Part shown: piece after piece, positions 1-7,629 of the stretch
Position numbering within the stretch: the stretch's first letter is position 1
How the letters are laid out: the number at the start of each line of letters is the position of its first letter
Origin: Actinomadura luzonensis
Lineage (GTDB): Bacteria > Actinomycetota > Actinomycetes > Streptosporangiales > Streptosporangiaceae
Direction of reading: 5' to 3'
Length of the DNA: 64,000 nt
NCBI RefSeq assembly: GCF_022664455.2
Contig: NZ_JAKRKC020000003.1
Coordinates: forward strand, 434,001-498,000
Program-made: the position numbers and the translations under genes
Notes under the pieces: generated by a model
What the model saw: only the letters and a program-made list of their open reading frames with translations
The model's database searches: none
What the model was told of the DNA's origin: nothing

Positions 1-191
1 GCCATCAGCTCGTCCTTGCCGGCGAAGTGGTAGGAGATGAGCCGCGTGCTGCTGAGCCCGGCCCGTTCGGCGATCCTGGCGAAGCTGGTCTGGTTGTAGC
101 CGAGCTCGGCGATCGTGTCGATGGTGGCGGCGACGATCTGCGCCCGCCTGGCCGTCGACGTGAACGTGTGACCGCCGGAGGTTACTCGCAT
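1..191 (-). CDS. TetR-family transcriptional regulator, N-terminal part (cut by window edge)
   Basis: Only the first 63 codons are in the window; the rest lies before base 1. The translation begins MRVTSGGHTF and carries a typical TetR helix-turn-helix: a first helix with ARRAQIVAATIDTIAELGY, then TSFARIAERAGLSSTRLISY and the closing HFAGKDEL motif. TetR proteins are DNA-binding dimers whose C-terminal half binds a ligand; that half is missing here, so the ligand cannot be guessed. The ATG lies inside a perfect inverted repeat (182-197), which suggests autorepression. The neighbouring gas-vesicle operon is on the same strand but ends 30 bases away; no functional link is implied. Confidence 0.85.
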   Translation of the reverse strand, partial: MRVTSGGHTFTSTARRAQIVAATIDTIAELGYNQTSFARIAERAGLSSTRLISYHFAGKDELM

Positions 192-197
192 GAGTAA
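182..197. promoter_or_regulatory. Probable TetR operator (inverted repeat over the start codon)
   Basis: TTACTC-GCAT-GAGTAA is a perfect 6+6 inverted repeat with a 4-base centre that contains the ATG of the TetR gene. TetR regulators usually bind short palindromes next to their own promoter, so autoregulation, perhaps from a leaderless or very short leader transcript, is the simplest reading. This is inference from position and symmetry. Confidence 0.5.
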
Positions 198-220
198 TTG
201 GTACCACCGGCGAGGGGCGG

Positions 221-511
221 TCAGTCGGCGGGCAGGAGGGTGCCGAGCGGGCCGAGGTCGAGGTTGAGGTCGGCGGGCGTCAGCTCGAAGCGCTCGCACA
301 GGTCCTCCATCGCCTCCTCCAGGCTCATGAGCGTGACGCCCAGGGCCTCGATCTGCTCGTCGGTGAGGTTGCCGCCCTCCATGCGGCGCACGCACTGGCG
401 CTCGACGAGCTGGCGTACCAGCTCGACGATGGTGAGCACCAGGCGGGACAGGTCGCGCTGGACGGTCTCCGGGTCGGCGGCGATGCGCCAGCGCGTCCCC
501 TCCTCGTTCAC
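221..511 (-). CDS. gvpK: Gas vesicle protein GvpK
   Basis: 96-residue GvpK-family protein, the last gene of the gvp operon. The sequence shows the family core: an early segment DPETVQRDLSRLVLTIVELV, then RQLVERQCVRRMEGGNLTDE, then a helix around LGVTLMSLEEAMEDL and a conserved tail FELTPADLNLDLGPLG. GvpK is an accessory protein needed for gas-vesicle assembly in several hosts; its exact role is not settled. The GTG start is chosen because it overlaps the upstream stop as GTGA and has a GGAGGG ribosome site just before it. A longer reading from 562 would run deep into gvpS and is unlikely. Confidence 0.92.
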   Translation of the reverse strand: MNEEGTRWRIAADPETVQRDLSRLVLTIVELVRQLVERQCVRRMEGGNLTDEQIEALGVTLMSLEEAMEDLCERFELTPADLNLDLGPLGTLLPAD

Positions 512-726
512 GCGCCCTCCAGCTTGTCGGCGGAGACGAAGATCGTCCGCAGCGAGATGCACACGAGGTCGACGTCGGCGATGGACAGCACGATGTCGCC
601 GCTCAGGGCGACGCCGCCGGCCAGCAGCCGGTCCAGCAGGTCCACGAGCGACACCCGCTCGGGCGGCAGCCGGTCGCTCATCGCCACGTCGTCGCCGGGC
701 GTCGCCGGCAGCGGCGGCGCGCTCAC
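508..726 (-). CDS. gvpS: Gas vesicle GvpA-family minor protein (GvpS/GvpJ type)
   Basis: 72-residue member of the GvpA/GvpJ/GvpS family. The family core is clear: VSLVDLLDRLLAGGVALSGD, then IVLSIADVDLVCISLRTIFV. These proteins form or modify the amphipathic shell of the gas vesicle; GvpA is the bulk shell protein and the J/S/M paralogues are minor components. The GTG start overlaps the gvpL stop (GTGA) and follows a GGAG sequence; an internal ATG at 681 is the alternative. Naming it GvpS rather than GvpJ rests on its position between gvpL and gvpK, as in streptomycete clusters. Confidence 0.85.
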   Translation of the reverse strand: MSAPPLPATPGDDVAMSDRLPPERVSLVDLLDRLLAGGVALSGDIVLSIADVDLVCISLRTIFVSADKLEGA

Positions 727-1496
727 CGGGTCTCCAGCACGGTGAACGAGTACGGCGCCCACGGCCCCGTCACCGTCAGCTCGACCCCGCTCCCGCCGAG
801 CGCGCCCGCCAGCTCGGCGAACTCCCCGACACGGCCCTCGTCCACCAGGTAGGCCCCGTTGAGCAACATCCAGTCCGCCCGGCCCGACAGCCGCGGGTCC
901 TGAGGACGGTGCCGGCGGCTCGCCGCGGCGACCGTGGCGAGCGCGGCGTGGATGTGCTCGGCCCGGGCCAGGGCCTGCCGCCGCGCCTGCTCGCGCCCGC
1001 GCAGGCCGGCCCGCCGCCGCCGCAGGTACGCGGTGCCCGGCTTGCCGGGCTCACAGCCCGTCCCGTCCGCGTCGGGGGTGGCGTCGGCCGCCGGCTCGGG
1101 AGCCGCCGGGTCGGCGAACGCCTTCACGCCCCACTCGCGGCGCCCCCTGACCTGCTCCAGCACCTCCGCGAACGCCCCGGCGCGGCGCTCCAGCAGGTCG
1201 CGGACCTGCTCGTCGTCGTCGTACACGGTGACGAGCCGGACCGGCGCGGTCGGCGTGGCGGCGGCCACGGCGTCCACCACGCGGTGGTGCGCGCGGGCGG
1301 TGCCGGCCAGCCAGTCCATGTCCTCCAGCGAGCGGCGCAGCGGCTCCTCGGCGAAGCGCTCCAGCGGCACGCTGCTCACGTACGCGACGAGCCCGCCGCG
1401 CGCGATCGTGCGCACGAGCGTGTCCGCCACGCCCGGCGGGCAGCCGGGCACCTCGTCCCTGGCGACGGCGTACAGGTAGGTCCCGGCGTCACTCAT
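723..1496 (-). CDS. gvpL: Gas vesicle protein GvpL (GvpL/GvpF family)
   Basis: 257-residue GvpL/GvpF-family protein. It opens with the family signature YLYAVARDEVPG and ends with the second typical motif GPWAPYSFTVLE. The N-terminal half (to about residue 110) and the C-terminal half correspond to the two alpha/beta domains known for GvpF; the link between them (about residues 125-150) is rich in Ala, Asp and Pro. GvpF/L proteins are accessory assembly factors that associate with GvpA. The ATG overlaps the end of gvpJ by 8 bases, and the stop overlaps the start of gvpS. Confidence 0.92.
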   Translation of the reverse strand: MSDAGTYLYAVARDEVPGCPPGVADTLVRTIARGGLVAYVSSVPLERFAEEPLRRSLEDMDWLAGTARAHHRVVDAVAAATPTAPVRLVTVYDDDEQVRDLLERRAGAFAEVLEQVRGRREWGVKAFADPAAPEPAADATPDADGTGCEPGKPGTAYLRRRRAGLRGREQARRQALARAEHIHAALATVAAASRRHRPQDPRLSGRADWMLLNGAYLVDEGRVGEFAELAGALGGSGVELTVTGPWAPYSFTVLETR

Positions 1497-1830
1497 CCTG
1501 GCCCGCCCGGTCCTCGATGGCCGCCAGGCGGCGGCGCAGCCGGCGGTTCTCCTCGACCAGCTCCCGGTCCCGGCCGGACAGGAAGGGGTCGTGCTTCCAC
1601 CAGTCGATGCCGAGCTCCCTGGCGGTGTCCACGGACGCGATGAGCAGCCGCAGCTTGATCGTCAGCAGCTCGATGTCGAGCAGGTTCACCCGGATGTCGC
1701 CCGCGATGACCACGCCCCTGTCGAGCACGCGCTCCAGGATGTCGCCCAGGTTGGCCGGCTCGTGGCCGGTCGAGGTGGGCCCGTACGAGGGGCGGACGAC
1801 CGGCCCGCCCGAGGTCCCTACCGAGTCCAT
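1489..1830 (-). CDS. gvpJ: Gas vesicle protein GvpJ (GvpA family)
   Basis: 113-residue GvpA-family protein with the core NLGDILERVLDRGVVIAGD and the hydrophobic beta-strand segment IRVNLLDIELLTIKLRLLIA. Beyond the core it has a polar C-terminal extension of about 40 residues with a short heptad-like helix (VEENRRLRRRLAAIEDR). The extension and position before gvpL fit GvpJ, a minor shell or nucleation component. It is translated in the same operon as gvpO upstream (19-base gap) and overlaps gvpL downstream. Confidence 0.9.
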   Translation of the reverse strand: MDSVGTSGGPVVRPSYGPTSTGHEPANLGDILERVLDRGVVIAGDIRVNLLDIELLTIKLRLLIASVDTARELGIDWWKHDPFLSGRDRELVEENRRLRRRLAAIEDRAGQDE

Positions 1831-1849
1831 GTCACGCCGCCCCGCCCGG

Positions 1850-2161
1850 TCACAGGGTCTCCCCGTTGTCGCCGCTGCCCCGCCGGTAGCGTCGCAGCCT
1901 CCGATATGCCAGCAAGCTCCCCTCCTCGTCGATCTCGACCTGGTAGAGCGCGAGGATGTCGCCGGAGGAGGGGATCCGGCGGTCCTCGACGACCTCCACG
2001 GTGATGATCCAGCCGTCCTGGGCGGGGGTGACCGCGGTCACCCCCTCGGTCTCCTTGGTCGTCAGGTCGGCGATGTGGCGCAGGCCCACACCGCCGGCCG
2101 TGACGGCCGTCAGCGCCGGCGCGCTCTCGCGCTCGTCCCGCTGCTCATCGATGGCGGGCAT
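1850..2161 (-). CDS. gvpO: Gas vesicle protein GvpO
   Basis: 103-residue GvpO-family protein. The diagnostic block is GWIITVEVVEDRRIP, followed by ILALYQVEIDEEG and the basic tail YRRLRRYRRG. GvpO is found in haloarchaeal and actinobacterial gas-vesicle clusters and is needed for vesicle formation or gvp expression in haloarchaea. Here it sits between gvpG and gvpJ, whereas in the commonly described streptomycete clusters it precedes gvpA; this is a rearranged order. Only 3 bases separate it from gvpG, so co-translation is likely. Confidence 0.92.
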   Translation of the reverse strand: MPAIDEQRDERESAPALTAVTAGGVGLRHIADLTTKETEGVTAVTPAQDGWIITVEVVEDRRIPSSGDILALYQVEIDEEGSLLAYRRLRRYRRGSGDNGETL

Positions 2162-2164
2162 CGG

Positions 2165-2389
2165 TCACCTCCCGGTAGCCAGGCGGAGGACCTGCCGCAC
2201 CGCCTCGTCGTGCTCCTCCTCGGAGATCTGCCCGGCCTCCAGGGCCGCGTCGATCTCCTCCAACTTCCGCCGGATCGCGGCGGGGTTCTTGGTCTGCTGC
2301 TCCACCTGCTGCTGGATCACCTCGCCCAGCTTCATGAGGAGCCGGACCGGCGCGAGCGGCAGACCTCCGATCGCGCCGAACAGGCCCAC
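2165..2389 (-). CDS. gvpG: Gas vesicle protein GvpG
   Basis: 74-residue GvpG-family protein: an N-terminal hydrophobic loop (MGLFGAIGGLPLAPVRLLM) followed by a long charged helix with KLGEVIQQQVEQQ and EEIDAALEAGQISEEEHDEA. GvpG is an accessory protein that, with GvpF and GvpL, takes part in early assembly steps. The start codon is GTG, 3 bases after the gvpF stop. Length and composition match the family. Confidence 0.92.
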   Translation of the reverse strand: MGLFGAIGGLPLAPVRLLMKLGEVIQQQVEQQTKNPAAIRRKLEEIDAALEAGQISEEEHDEAVRQVLRLATGR

Positions 2390-2392
2390 GCG

Positions 2393-3205
2393 CTACCCCT
2401 CGTCCGCCTGCGCGACGACGAAGTCGTACGGGGCGAGCGGCCCGAGCAGCCGCACGTCCACCCGTCCCGACCAGCGCTTGGCGAAGTCGCCGAGCTTCTG
2501 CTCCAGCGCCTCCTGGTCGCTGGTGCGCATCAGCAGGGCGACGTTGACGGCGTCCTGCTCGTGCGTCGGCTCCCTGATCGCCGCCTGGGCGTAGCAGCCG
2601 GTCACGGCGTCGAGGAGCAGGCGCGTGTCCAGGTCGCGCTTGGCCTCGATGGTGCCGGCGATGATCTCGCCGAGCCGGATGCGCTCGTTCCTGGTCGCGT
2701 CCTCGGAGGTGCCGCGGATGGCCTCGCGCAGGGTCGCGGCCTCCGGGTTCTCGCTGAGGATCTCGCCCATGAGCGTCTCCTCGACGTAGCGGCCCTTGAC
2801 GATGTACTCGGCGTAGCCCTTGAGCTCGTTGAGCGCGTTGGCGAAGTCGTCGTGGTGCGGCTTCAGCAGCTCCTCGACGACGGCCTCCGCGTTCGTCAGG
2901 ACCGAGCCGAAGCGGAACGGCAGCACGGAGGTCTTGCCGGAGACGGCGTCGAGCAGCCGTTCGTGGGCCAGGAAGTCGCCCGGCTGGCCGAGCGGCTGGT
3001 CCACGGCGACCTCGCTGACCAGGGCGGCGATCTGGCCGTGGCGTACCAGCGTCACCTTGCCGGCCGGGTCGCCGAGGCCGCGCTGGTCCGGCGGCACCTG
3101 GGTGTCGGCGGGCACGATGCCGTAGACGTAGGCGCCGAGCGTCGTGTTCTGGCGGCTGGCCTGCTTGGGCACGGAGGCGCCCTGAACCTCTGTCGATCGT
3201 CCCAT
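2393..3205 (-). CDS. gvpF: Gas vesicle protein GvpF (GvpL/GvpF family)
   Basis: 270-residue GvpL/GvpF-family protein. The family opening GAYVYGIVPAD is at about residue 24, LLDAVSGKTSVLPFRFGSVL lies near residue 85 and the closing motif RLLGPLAPYDFVV near the C-terminus. It is the second gene of the operon, directly after gvpA, the position of gvpF in actinomycete clusters. The first 20 residues are polar and not conserved in the family, so a slightly later start is possible. Paralogous to the GvpL encoded at 723-1496. Confidence 0.92.
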   Translation of the reverse strand: MGRSTEVQGASVPKQASRQNTTLGAYVYGIVPADTQVPPDQRGLGDPAGKVTLVRHGQIAALVSEVAVDQPLGQPGDFLAHERLLDAVSGKTSVLPFRFGSVLTNAEAVVEELLKPHHDDFANALNELKGYAEYIVKGRYVEETLMGEILSENPEAATLREAIRGTSEDATRNERIRLGEIIAGTIEAKRDLDTRLLLDAVTGCYAQAAIREPTHEQDAVNVALLMRTSDQEALEQKLGDFAKRWSGRVDVRLLGPLAPYDFVVAQADEG

Positions 3206-3208
3206 GTC

Positions 3209-3631
3209 CTACTTGTCCTCTCGCTCGACGTGGGTCTCCGTCTCCGCCGGCTGCTCCTCGCGCTTCTTGGAGAACTGGTCGGCGAAGTCGGCCAGCTTCT
3301 CGTCGGCCGCTTCGAGCACGCCCTGGACCACTTCCTTGGTCTTGTCGGGGGACGGCGCGCCCTTGGCCTGCGCGACGACCTCCGGCAAGCCCTTCTCGGA
3401 CTTGGCCATGTCGAGCCGGTTCGCGGCCTCCGCGAAGCGGAGATAGGTGTCGACACTGGCGATGACGATCCGCGTGTCGATGGTCAGGATCTCGATCCCG
3501 ACGAGGGACACGCGGACGTAGGCGTCAATGACGAGCCCTCTGTCGAGGATCGTGTCGATGACGTCGGCCAGACCTGTCGAGGACGGCTTTCCCATCTGGC
3601 CGGTGCCGGCCGGCTGCACTGAGGTGGTCAT
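3209..3631 (-). CDS. gvpA: Gas vesicle structural protein GvpA, with charged C-terminal extension
   Basis: 140-residue GvpA-family protein, first gene of the cluster. Residues about 19-65 contain the shell core [20 protein letters not shown] followed by [20 protein letters not shown] and [15 protein letters not shown]. The classical cyanobacterial GvpA is about 70 residues; this one adds about 70 charged residues ([15 protein letters not shown], then a helix with [19 protein letters not shown] and an acidic tail). Extended GvpA proteins are seen in other actinomycetes. The ATG at 3631 is preceded by AGGGGAAAGG; the longer frame upstream has no ribosome site. It leads an eight-gene operon with overlaps or gaps of 19 bases or less. 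No gvpC or gvpN is visible. Confidence 0.9.
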   Translation of the reverse strand: MTTSVQPAGTGQMGKPSSTGLADVIDTILDRGLVIDAYVRVSLVGIEILTIDTRIVIASVDTYLRFAEAANRLDMAKSEKGLPEVVAQAKGAPSPDKTKEVVQGVLEAADEKLADFADQFSKKREEQPAETETHVEREDK

Positions 3632-3734
3632 ACCTTTCCCCTCTCGCCTCAGGCGACCCTCCCCGCAGGAAGGCGACACCCAACCACATACGGCGAGATA
3701 TCGGACAGGTTTTACCTGCGTCGGCGCAGCCTTG

Positions 3735-3763
3735 GCCGAACGTGGAGCGGGAGCACGTTTGGC
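3735..3763 (-). terminator. Hairpin terminator after the lacI-type gene
   Basis: A 10-base-pair stem (GCCAAACGTG pairing with CACGTTCGGC, one G-T wobble) with a 9-base loop starts directly after the TAA of the LacI-family gene. It would end the glycosidase-regulator transcript before the gvp operon. The remaining 103 bases to gvpA (3632-3734) must hold the gvp promoter; I cannot place -35/-10 boxes with confidence. Confidence 0.6.
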
Positions 3764-4768
3764 TTACGTGCTGCTGCGCACGGCCAGCAGCGGGGCCAGC
3801 AACGTCGAGTCGGGGACGTCACGGCCCTCCAGCTTGTCCATGACCAGCCGCACCGCCTCCCGGCCCACCTCCTCGGCCGGGATCAGCACCGAGGTGAGCG
3901 GCGGGCTGGCGCGCTCGGCCACGTCGTCCGGGCAGATGGCCACCACGGCGACGTCCTGCGGCACCCGGCGGCCGAGCTGGCGCAGCGCGGCCAGCACGTG
4001 GCCGACCGCGGCCTCGTTGTGCACCACCAGGCCGGACAGCGCCGGGCGGTCGAGCAGCAGGTCGCGCACGCTCTCGTAGACCTCGTCGAAGGTCTCCTCG
4101 CAGGGCAGCGCCACGCCCTTCAGCCCGTGACCGGCCAGCGCGGCCGTGAAGCCGTCGCGGGTGCGGGTGGCGAAGCCGGTGCCCCGGTCGTAGACGACCG
4201 AGGGCGCGCCGAGCAGCGCGATCTCCTGGTGGCCGCGCTCGGCCAGGTGCTCGACGCAGCGCGCGCCGGCCGCGCGGAAGTCGAGGTCCACGCAGGTCAG
4301 CCCGGCGGGGCGGGCGGGGAAGCCGATGAGCACGCTCGGCTCGGCCAGCTCGCGCAGCAGCGGGACGCGGCGGTCGTCCAGCTCGACGTCCATGAGGACC
4401 AGCGCGTCCACCAGGGCGCTGGCCGCCACCCGCCGGATCCCGGCCGTGCCCTCGTCGGCGGTCAGCAGCAGCACGTCGTGGTCGAAGCGGCGGGCGGCGG
4501 TGACGACCGCGCTGGCGAAGCGCATCAGCACGGGCACGTGCATGCCGGCGCGCAGCGGCAGCACCAGCGCGATCACGTTGGAGCGCTTGCTGGCCAGGGC
4601 GCGGGCCCCGGCGTTCGGGTGGTAGCCGAGCGCGCTGATGCTGTCGAGCACGCGCCGGCGGGTGTCGGCCGAGATCGTGCGCTTGCCGCTCAGCACGTAC
4701 GACACCGTGCTGACCGCCACGCCGGCGTGCTTGGCGACCTCGGAGATCGTGACCGTGCGCCGGCTCAA
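3764..4768 (-). CDS. LacI-family transcriptional regulator
   Basis: 334-residue LacI/GalR repressor. The N-terminal helix-turn-helix is textbook: TISEVAKHAGVAVSTVSYVL, then SGKRTISADTRRRVLDSISA and the hinge LGYHPNAGARALASKRS. Residues about 65-334 form the periplasmic-binding-protein-like effector domain. The TTG start overlaps the TGA of the upstream GH3 gene (TTGA), and the length fits the family. Because it is translationally coupled to an intracellular glycosidase, its inducer is probably the sugar that enzyme handles. A likely binding site is the palindrome at 7544-7559 in front of the glycosidase, giving autoregulation of the pair. Confidence 0.92.
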   Translation of the reverse strand: MSRRTVTISEVAKHAGVAVSTVSYVLSGKRTISADTRRRVLDSISALGYHPNAGARALASKRSNVIALVLPLRAGMHVPVLMRFASAVVTAARRFDHDVLLLTADEGTAGIRRVAASALVDALVLMDVELDDRRVPLLRELAEPSVLIGFPARPAGLTCVDLDFRAAGARCVEHLAERGHQEIALLGAPSVVYDRGTGFATRTRDGFTAALAGHGLKGVALPCEETFDEVYESVRDLLLDRPALSGLVVHNEAAVGHVLAALRQLGRRVPQDVAVVAICPDDVAERASPPLTSVLIPAEEVGREAVRLVMDKLEGRDVPDSTLLAPLLAVRSST

Positions 4769-7524
4769 GCCCCGGCTCCGAGGTCGAGCCGGACCAGGGT
4801 CACGCCGTCGTTCTCGAACACCACATAAAGATCGTGCACCCCTTCGGCGGGCGCAAGGGATGACGTGACGGTGTGATGCTCGTAGCGGCCCGTCCGCGGG
4901 ACGGGGAACGTCGCGAGCACCTCGCCGTAGAGGGGGTCGCCGCGGCGGACGGTGATCATGCCGCCCTCGGCGCTGCCGGCCGTGGCCGCGCAGCTCGTCA
5001 CGCCGGTCAGGTCCACCTCGCGGAACGCGATCCAGGCGCCCTCGGCGTCGGAGCGCACCGCGTCGCCGTCCTCGCGGGTCTCGGCCACGAACGTGACGGC
5101 GTCGTACTCGTCGTGCGCGGCGGCGCGCAGCGGCCCGCGCTGGGGCGGGATGACCTCGCCCGCGACCTCGAACCGGGCGCTCAGCCGCAGGTCGGTGGCG
5201 CTGCGCCCGACCATGAGCCGGTGCGGCGCGCGCTCCACGACGAAGCGGGCGCGGGTGACGTCCCAGAAGGCCAGCTCGGCGACCGGCAGGGCGAGCGTGA
5301 CGAGGCGGCTCTCGCCCGGCTCCAGGCGCACCTTCTCGAAGCCGCGCAGGCGGCGCAGCGGCTGCTTGACGCGGGAGCGCTGCTGGTGGGTGTAGAACTG
5401 CACGACCTCGACCCCGGGCCGCTCGCCGGTGTTGGTGACGGTGACCCGCGCGGTCACGGTGTCGTCCTCGACCGAGACCCGCAGGTCCGCGTAGTCGAAG
5501 GTGGTGTAGCTGAGGCCGTGGCCGAAGGGGTGCAGCGGGGTGCCGCGGAAGTACAGGTACGTGGCGTCGGAGGCGATGATGTCGTAGTCGAGCAGGTCGG
5601 GCAGCTCCTGCTCGGAGCGGTACCAGGTCTGGGTGAGGCGGCCCTCGGGGTCGGCGTCGCCGAACAGCACCTCGGCCAGGGCGTGGCCGTACTCCTGGCC
5701 GCCGTGCGCCGACCACAACACCGCGGGCACCTCGTCGTCGGTCCAGGTGAGCGGGTAGCCGCTGGTGATGACCATGACGGTGCGGGCGTTGGCCTTGCGG
5801 ACGGCGGTGAGCACGGCGTTCTGGGCGGGGGCGAGGGCGAGGGTCAGACGGTCCTCGGTCTCGCGGCCGTTGACCAGCGGGTGGTCGCCGACCACGACCA
5901 CGGCCACGTCGGCCGTCGCGGCCAGCCGGGCGGCCTGCTCGACGCCGCTCCTGACCACGTCCATGGCCAGCCAGACGGCCTGGTCGGCGTCGTCCACCAG
6001 GCGCAGCACGCCGTCCGCGGCGGCGCCGACGTAGCAGCCGGTCGAGATGTGGCGCAGGGCGAGCGTGCCGCGCGGGCGCTCCTCCATCCGGAACGTCTCG
6101 CGCACCTCCCACCCGTTCGGGCCGGGCTGGTCGTTGACCAGGGTGCCGCCGTCCACCGAGACGAACCGGCCGGTGGTGACCGAGCGCAGCGCGTACGCCC
6201 CGCCGCCCCAGTCGAACAGGTCGAACGCCCCCGCCTCGGCCGCCCCCGCGCTGAGCGGCCCGCCGCCGGGGTCGGCGCTGACCGGCCCGGCGTCCGCGGT
6301 GAACGTCACCCGGTCCACGGCCTCGCAGAACACCGTCTCGCCGCGCTCGGCCAGCCCGGCGCGGGCGGTGACGGAGTAGGGCAGGGTGCCGCTGTACCAG
6401 TCCTCCATGAGTGTGTCGCCGAGCTGCCCGATGACCGCGACGCGCGGCCGGCCGGACAGCGGCAGCAGGCCGTCGTTCTTCAGCAGCACGATCGAGCGGC
6501 GGGCGGCCTCCCTGGCCAGCGCCTGGTGCTCGGGGCAGTTGACCACGCCGTCCGCCGTGCACGGCGCCGCCGGGTCGAACTCGCCGAGCCGGAAGCGGAT
6601 CGACAGCACGTGCCGCACGGCCGCGTCCACGTCGGCCTCGCTCAGCAGCCCCTGGCCGAGGGCGTCGCGCAGGTGACCGAGGGTGGCGGCGGAGCGGTCG
6701 TCGTCCTGGGTGAAGCTGTCCAGGCCGGCCTTGACGGCGTGCGCGTACGCCTCGGCCGGCGTGTCGTGGTAGCCCTGGGTGCCGGTGAGGTTGCCCGGCG
6801 CGTAGGCGTCGCTGACGACCAGCAGGTCGTCCGGCGCCCAGGCGCGTAAGAGCTGGTTGATCAGCGGGCTGAGGTGCGCGGGCCGGCCGTTGACCAGGTT
6901 GTAGGAGGGCATGACGGCCACGGCCGCGCCCTGCTCGATGGCCGGGCGGAAGGCGGGCAGCTCGTACTCGTGCAGCACGCGCGGCGGCACGCCGCTGGAG
7001 GTGGTGCAGCGGTCGGTCTCGTTGTTGTAGGCGAGGAAGTGCTTGAGCGTGGGGGCGGTCCGCAGCCTTTCGGGAGCGCTCCCACGGAGGCCGTGGGCGT
7101 AGGCCGCGCCCATGACGCCGGTCAGCCAGGGGTCCTCGGAGTAGCCCTCCTCGTTGCGTCCCCAGCGGGGGTCGCGCAGCGGGTTGACCACGGGGGCCCA
7201 GACGTTGAGCCCCGCCCCGGACGGGTCCTTGCGGTGGAAGGCCACGACCTCCTCGCCGGTGGCCTCGCCGACGCGGCGGACGAGGTCGAGGTCCCAGGTG
7301 GAGGCCAGCCCGACGGCCTGCGGGAAGACGGTGGCCGGGCCGAGCCACGCCAGGCCGTGCAGCGCCTCGGTGCCGGTGCGGAACGGGCCGAGCCCCAGCC
7401 GCTCGACCGGGGCCTGGTACTGGTGCAGCAGGCCGACCTTCTCCGTCAGGGTGAGCCTGCGCACCAGGTCGTCGATCCGGTCGGCCAGGGGGGCCGAGGG
7501 GTCGCGGAAGGGGGGTTCGTGCAT
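4765..7524 (-). CDS. Glycoside hydrolase family 3 protein, cytoplasmic (beta-glucosidase/xylosidase-like)
   Basis: 919-residue GH3 enzyme without a signal peptide, so probably intracellular. The catalytic barrel shows the N-terminal GH3 blocks (RLTLTEKVGLLHQYQ, FRTGTEALHG, TVFPQAVGLASTWD, RWGRNEEGYSEDP, LKHFLAYNNETDR) and the nucleophile region VVSDAYAPG (Asp near residue 239). A beta-rich insertion follows (about residues 430-530), then the second GH3 domain with VVVVGDHPLVNGRE, a fibronectin-III-like domain and a C-terminal CBM6-like sandwich. GH3 enzymes remove beta-linked glucose or xylose from oligosaccharides. The ATG at 7524 is preferred over 7530 because GAGGG lies six bases before it. 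It closely parallels the secreted GH3 at 25408-28293. Confidence 0.9.
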   Translation of the reverse strand: MHEPPFRDPSAPLADRIDDLVRRLTLTEKVGLLHQYQAPVERLGLGPFRTGTEALHGLAWLGPATVFPQAVGLASTWDLDLVRRVGEATGEEVVAFHRKDPSGAGLNVWAPVVNPLRDPRWGRNEEGYSEDPWLTGVMGAAYAHGLRGSAPERLRTAPTLKHFLAYNNETDRCTTSSGVPPRVLHEYELPAFRPAIEQGAAVAVMPSYNLVNGRPAHLSPLINQLLRAWAPDDLLVVSDAYAPGNLTGTQGYHDTPAEAYAHAVKAGLDSFTQDDDRSAATLGHLRDALGQGLLSEADVDAAVRHVLSIRFRLGEFDPAAPCTADGVVNCPEHQALAREAARRSIVLLKNDGLLPLSGRPRVAVIGQLGDTLMEDWYSGTLPYSVTARAGLAERGETVFCEAVDRVTFTADAGPVSADPGGGPLSAGAAEAGAFDLFDWGGGAYALRSVTTGRFVSVDGGTLVNDQPGPNGWEVRETFRMEERPRGTLALRHISTGCYVGAAADGVLRLVDDADQAVWLAMDVVRSGVEQAARLAATADVAVVVVGDHPLVNGRETEDRLTLALAPAQNAVLTAVRKANARTVMVITSGYPLTWTDDEVPAVLWSAHGGQEYGHALAEVLFGDADPEGRLTQTWYRSEQELPDLLDYDIIASDATYLYFRGTPLHPFGHGLSYTTFDYADLRVSVEDDTVTARVTVTNTGERPGVEVVQFYTHQQRSRVKQPLRRLRGFEKVRLEPGESRLVTLALPVAELAFWDVTRARFVVERAPHRLMVGRSATDLRLSARFEVAGEVIPPQRGPLRAAAHDEYDAVTFVAETREDGDAVRSDAEGAWIAFREVDLTGVTSCAATAGSAEGGMITVRRGDPLYGEVLATFPVPRTGRYEHHTVTSSLAPAEGVHDLYVVFENDGVTLVRLDLGAGA
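7072..7083. promoter_or_regulatory. CebR-box-like palindrome inside the GH3 coding sequence
   Basis: GGGAGCGCTCCC, flanked as cGGGAGCGCTCCCa, is a perfect 12-base palindrome. It matches the core of the cellobiose-repressor (CebR) box of streptomycetes, TGGGAGCGCTCCCA, with 13 of 14 bases. It lies within codons of the GH3 gene, about 440 bases after its start, so it may be a chance match or an intragenic roadblock site. Confidence 0.35.
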
Positions 7525-7543
7525 GGTCATCCCTCGAGAGAGT

Positions 7544-7559
7544 GTCGAAGCGCTTCGAC
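7544..7559. promoter_or_regulatory. LacI-type operator upstream of the GH3-lacI pair
   Basis: GTCGAAGCGCTTCGAC is a perfect 16-base palindrome with the central CG that LacI-family proteins prefer. It is centred about 28 bases before the preferred GH3 ATG. The LacI regulator at 3764-4768 is the natural candidate to bind it. Confidence 0.65.
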
Positions 7560-7629
7560 GACCGGCCTGGGGAAGTTACGCGGACGTTTCGGTGGGTTGA
7601 CTGAAGGGTGCACTTCCGCGTGACCAAGG

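Noticed and set aside
198-1643. Long open frame opposite the gvp genes, and many similar frames opposite other genes
   Set aside because: In DNA this rich in GC the strand opposite a real gene often stays open. The translations are Arg/Pro/Ala-rich with no domain, and the true genes on the other strand are clear.
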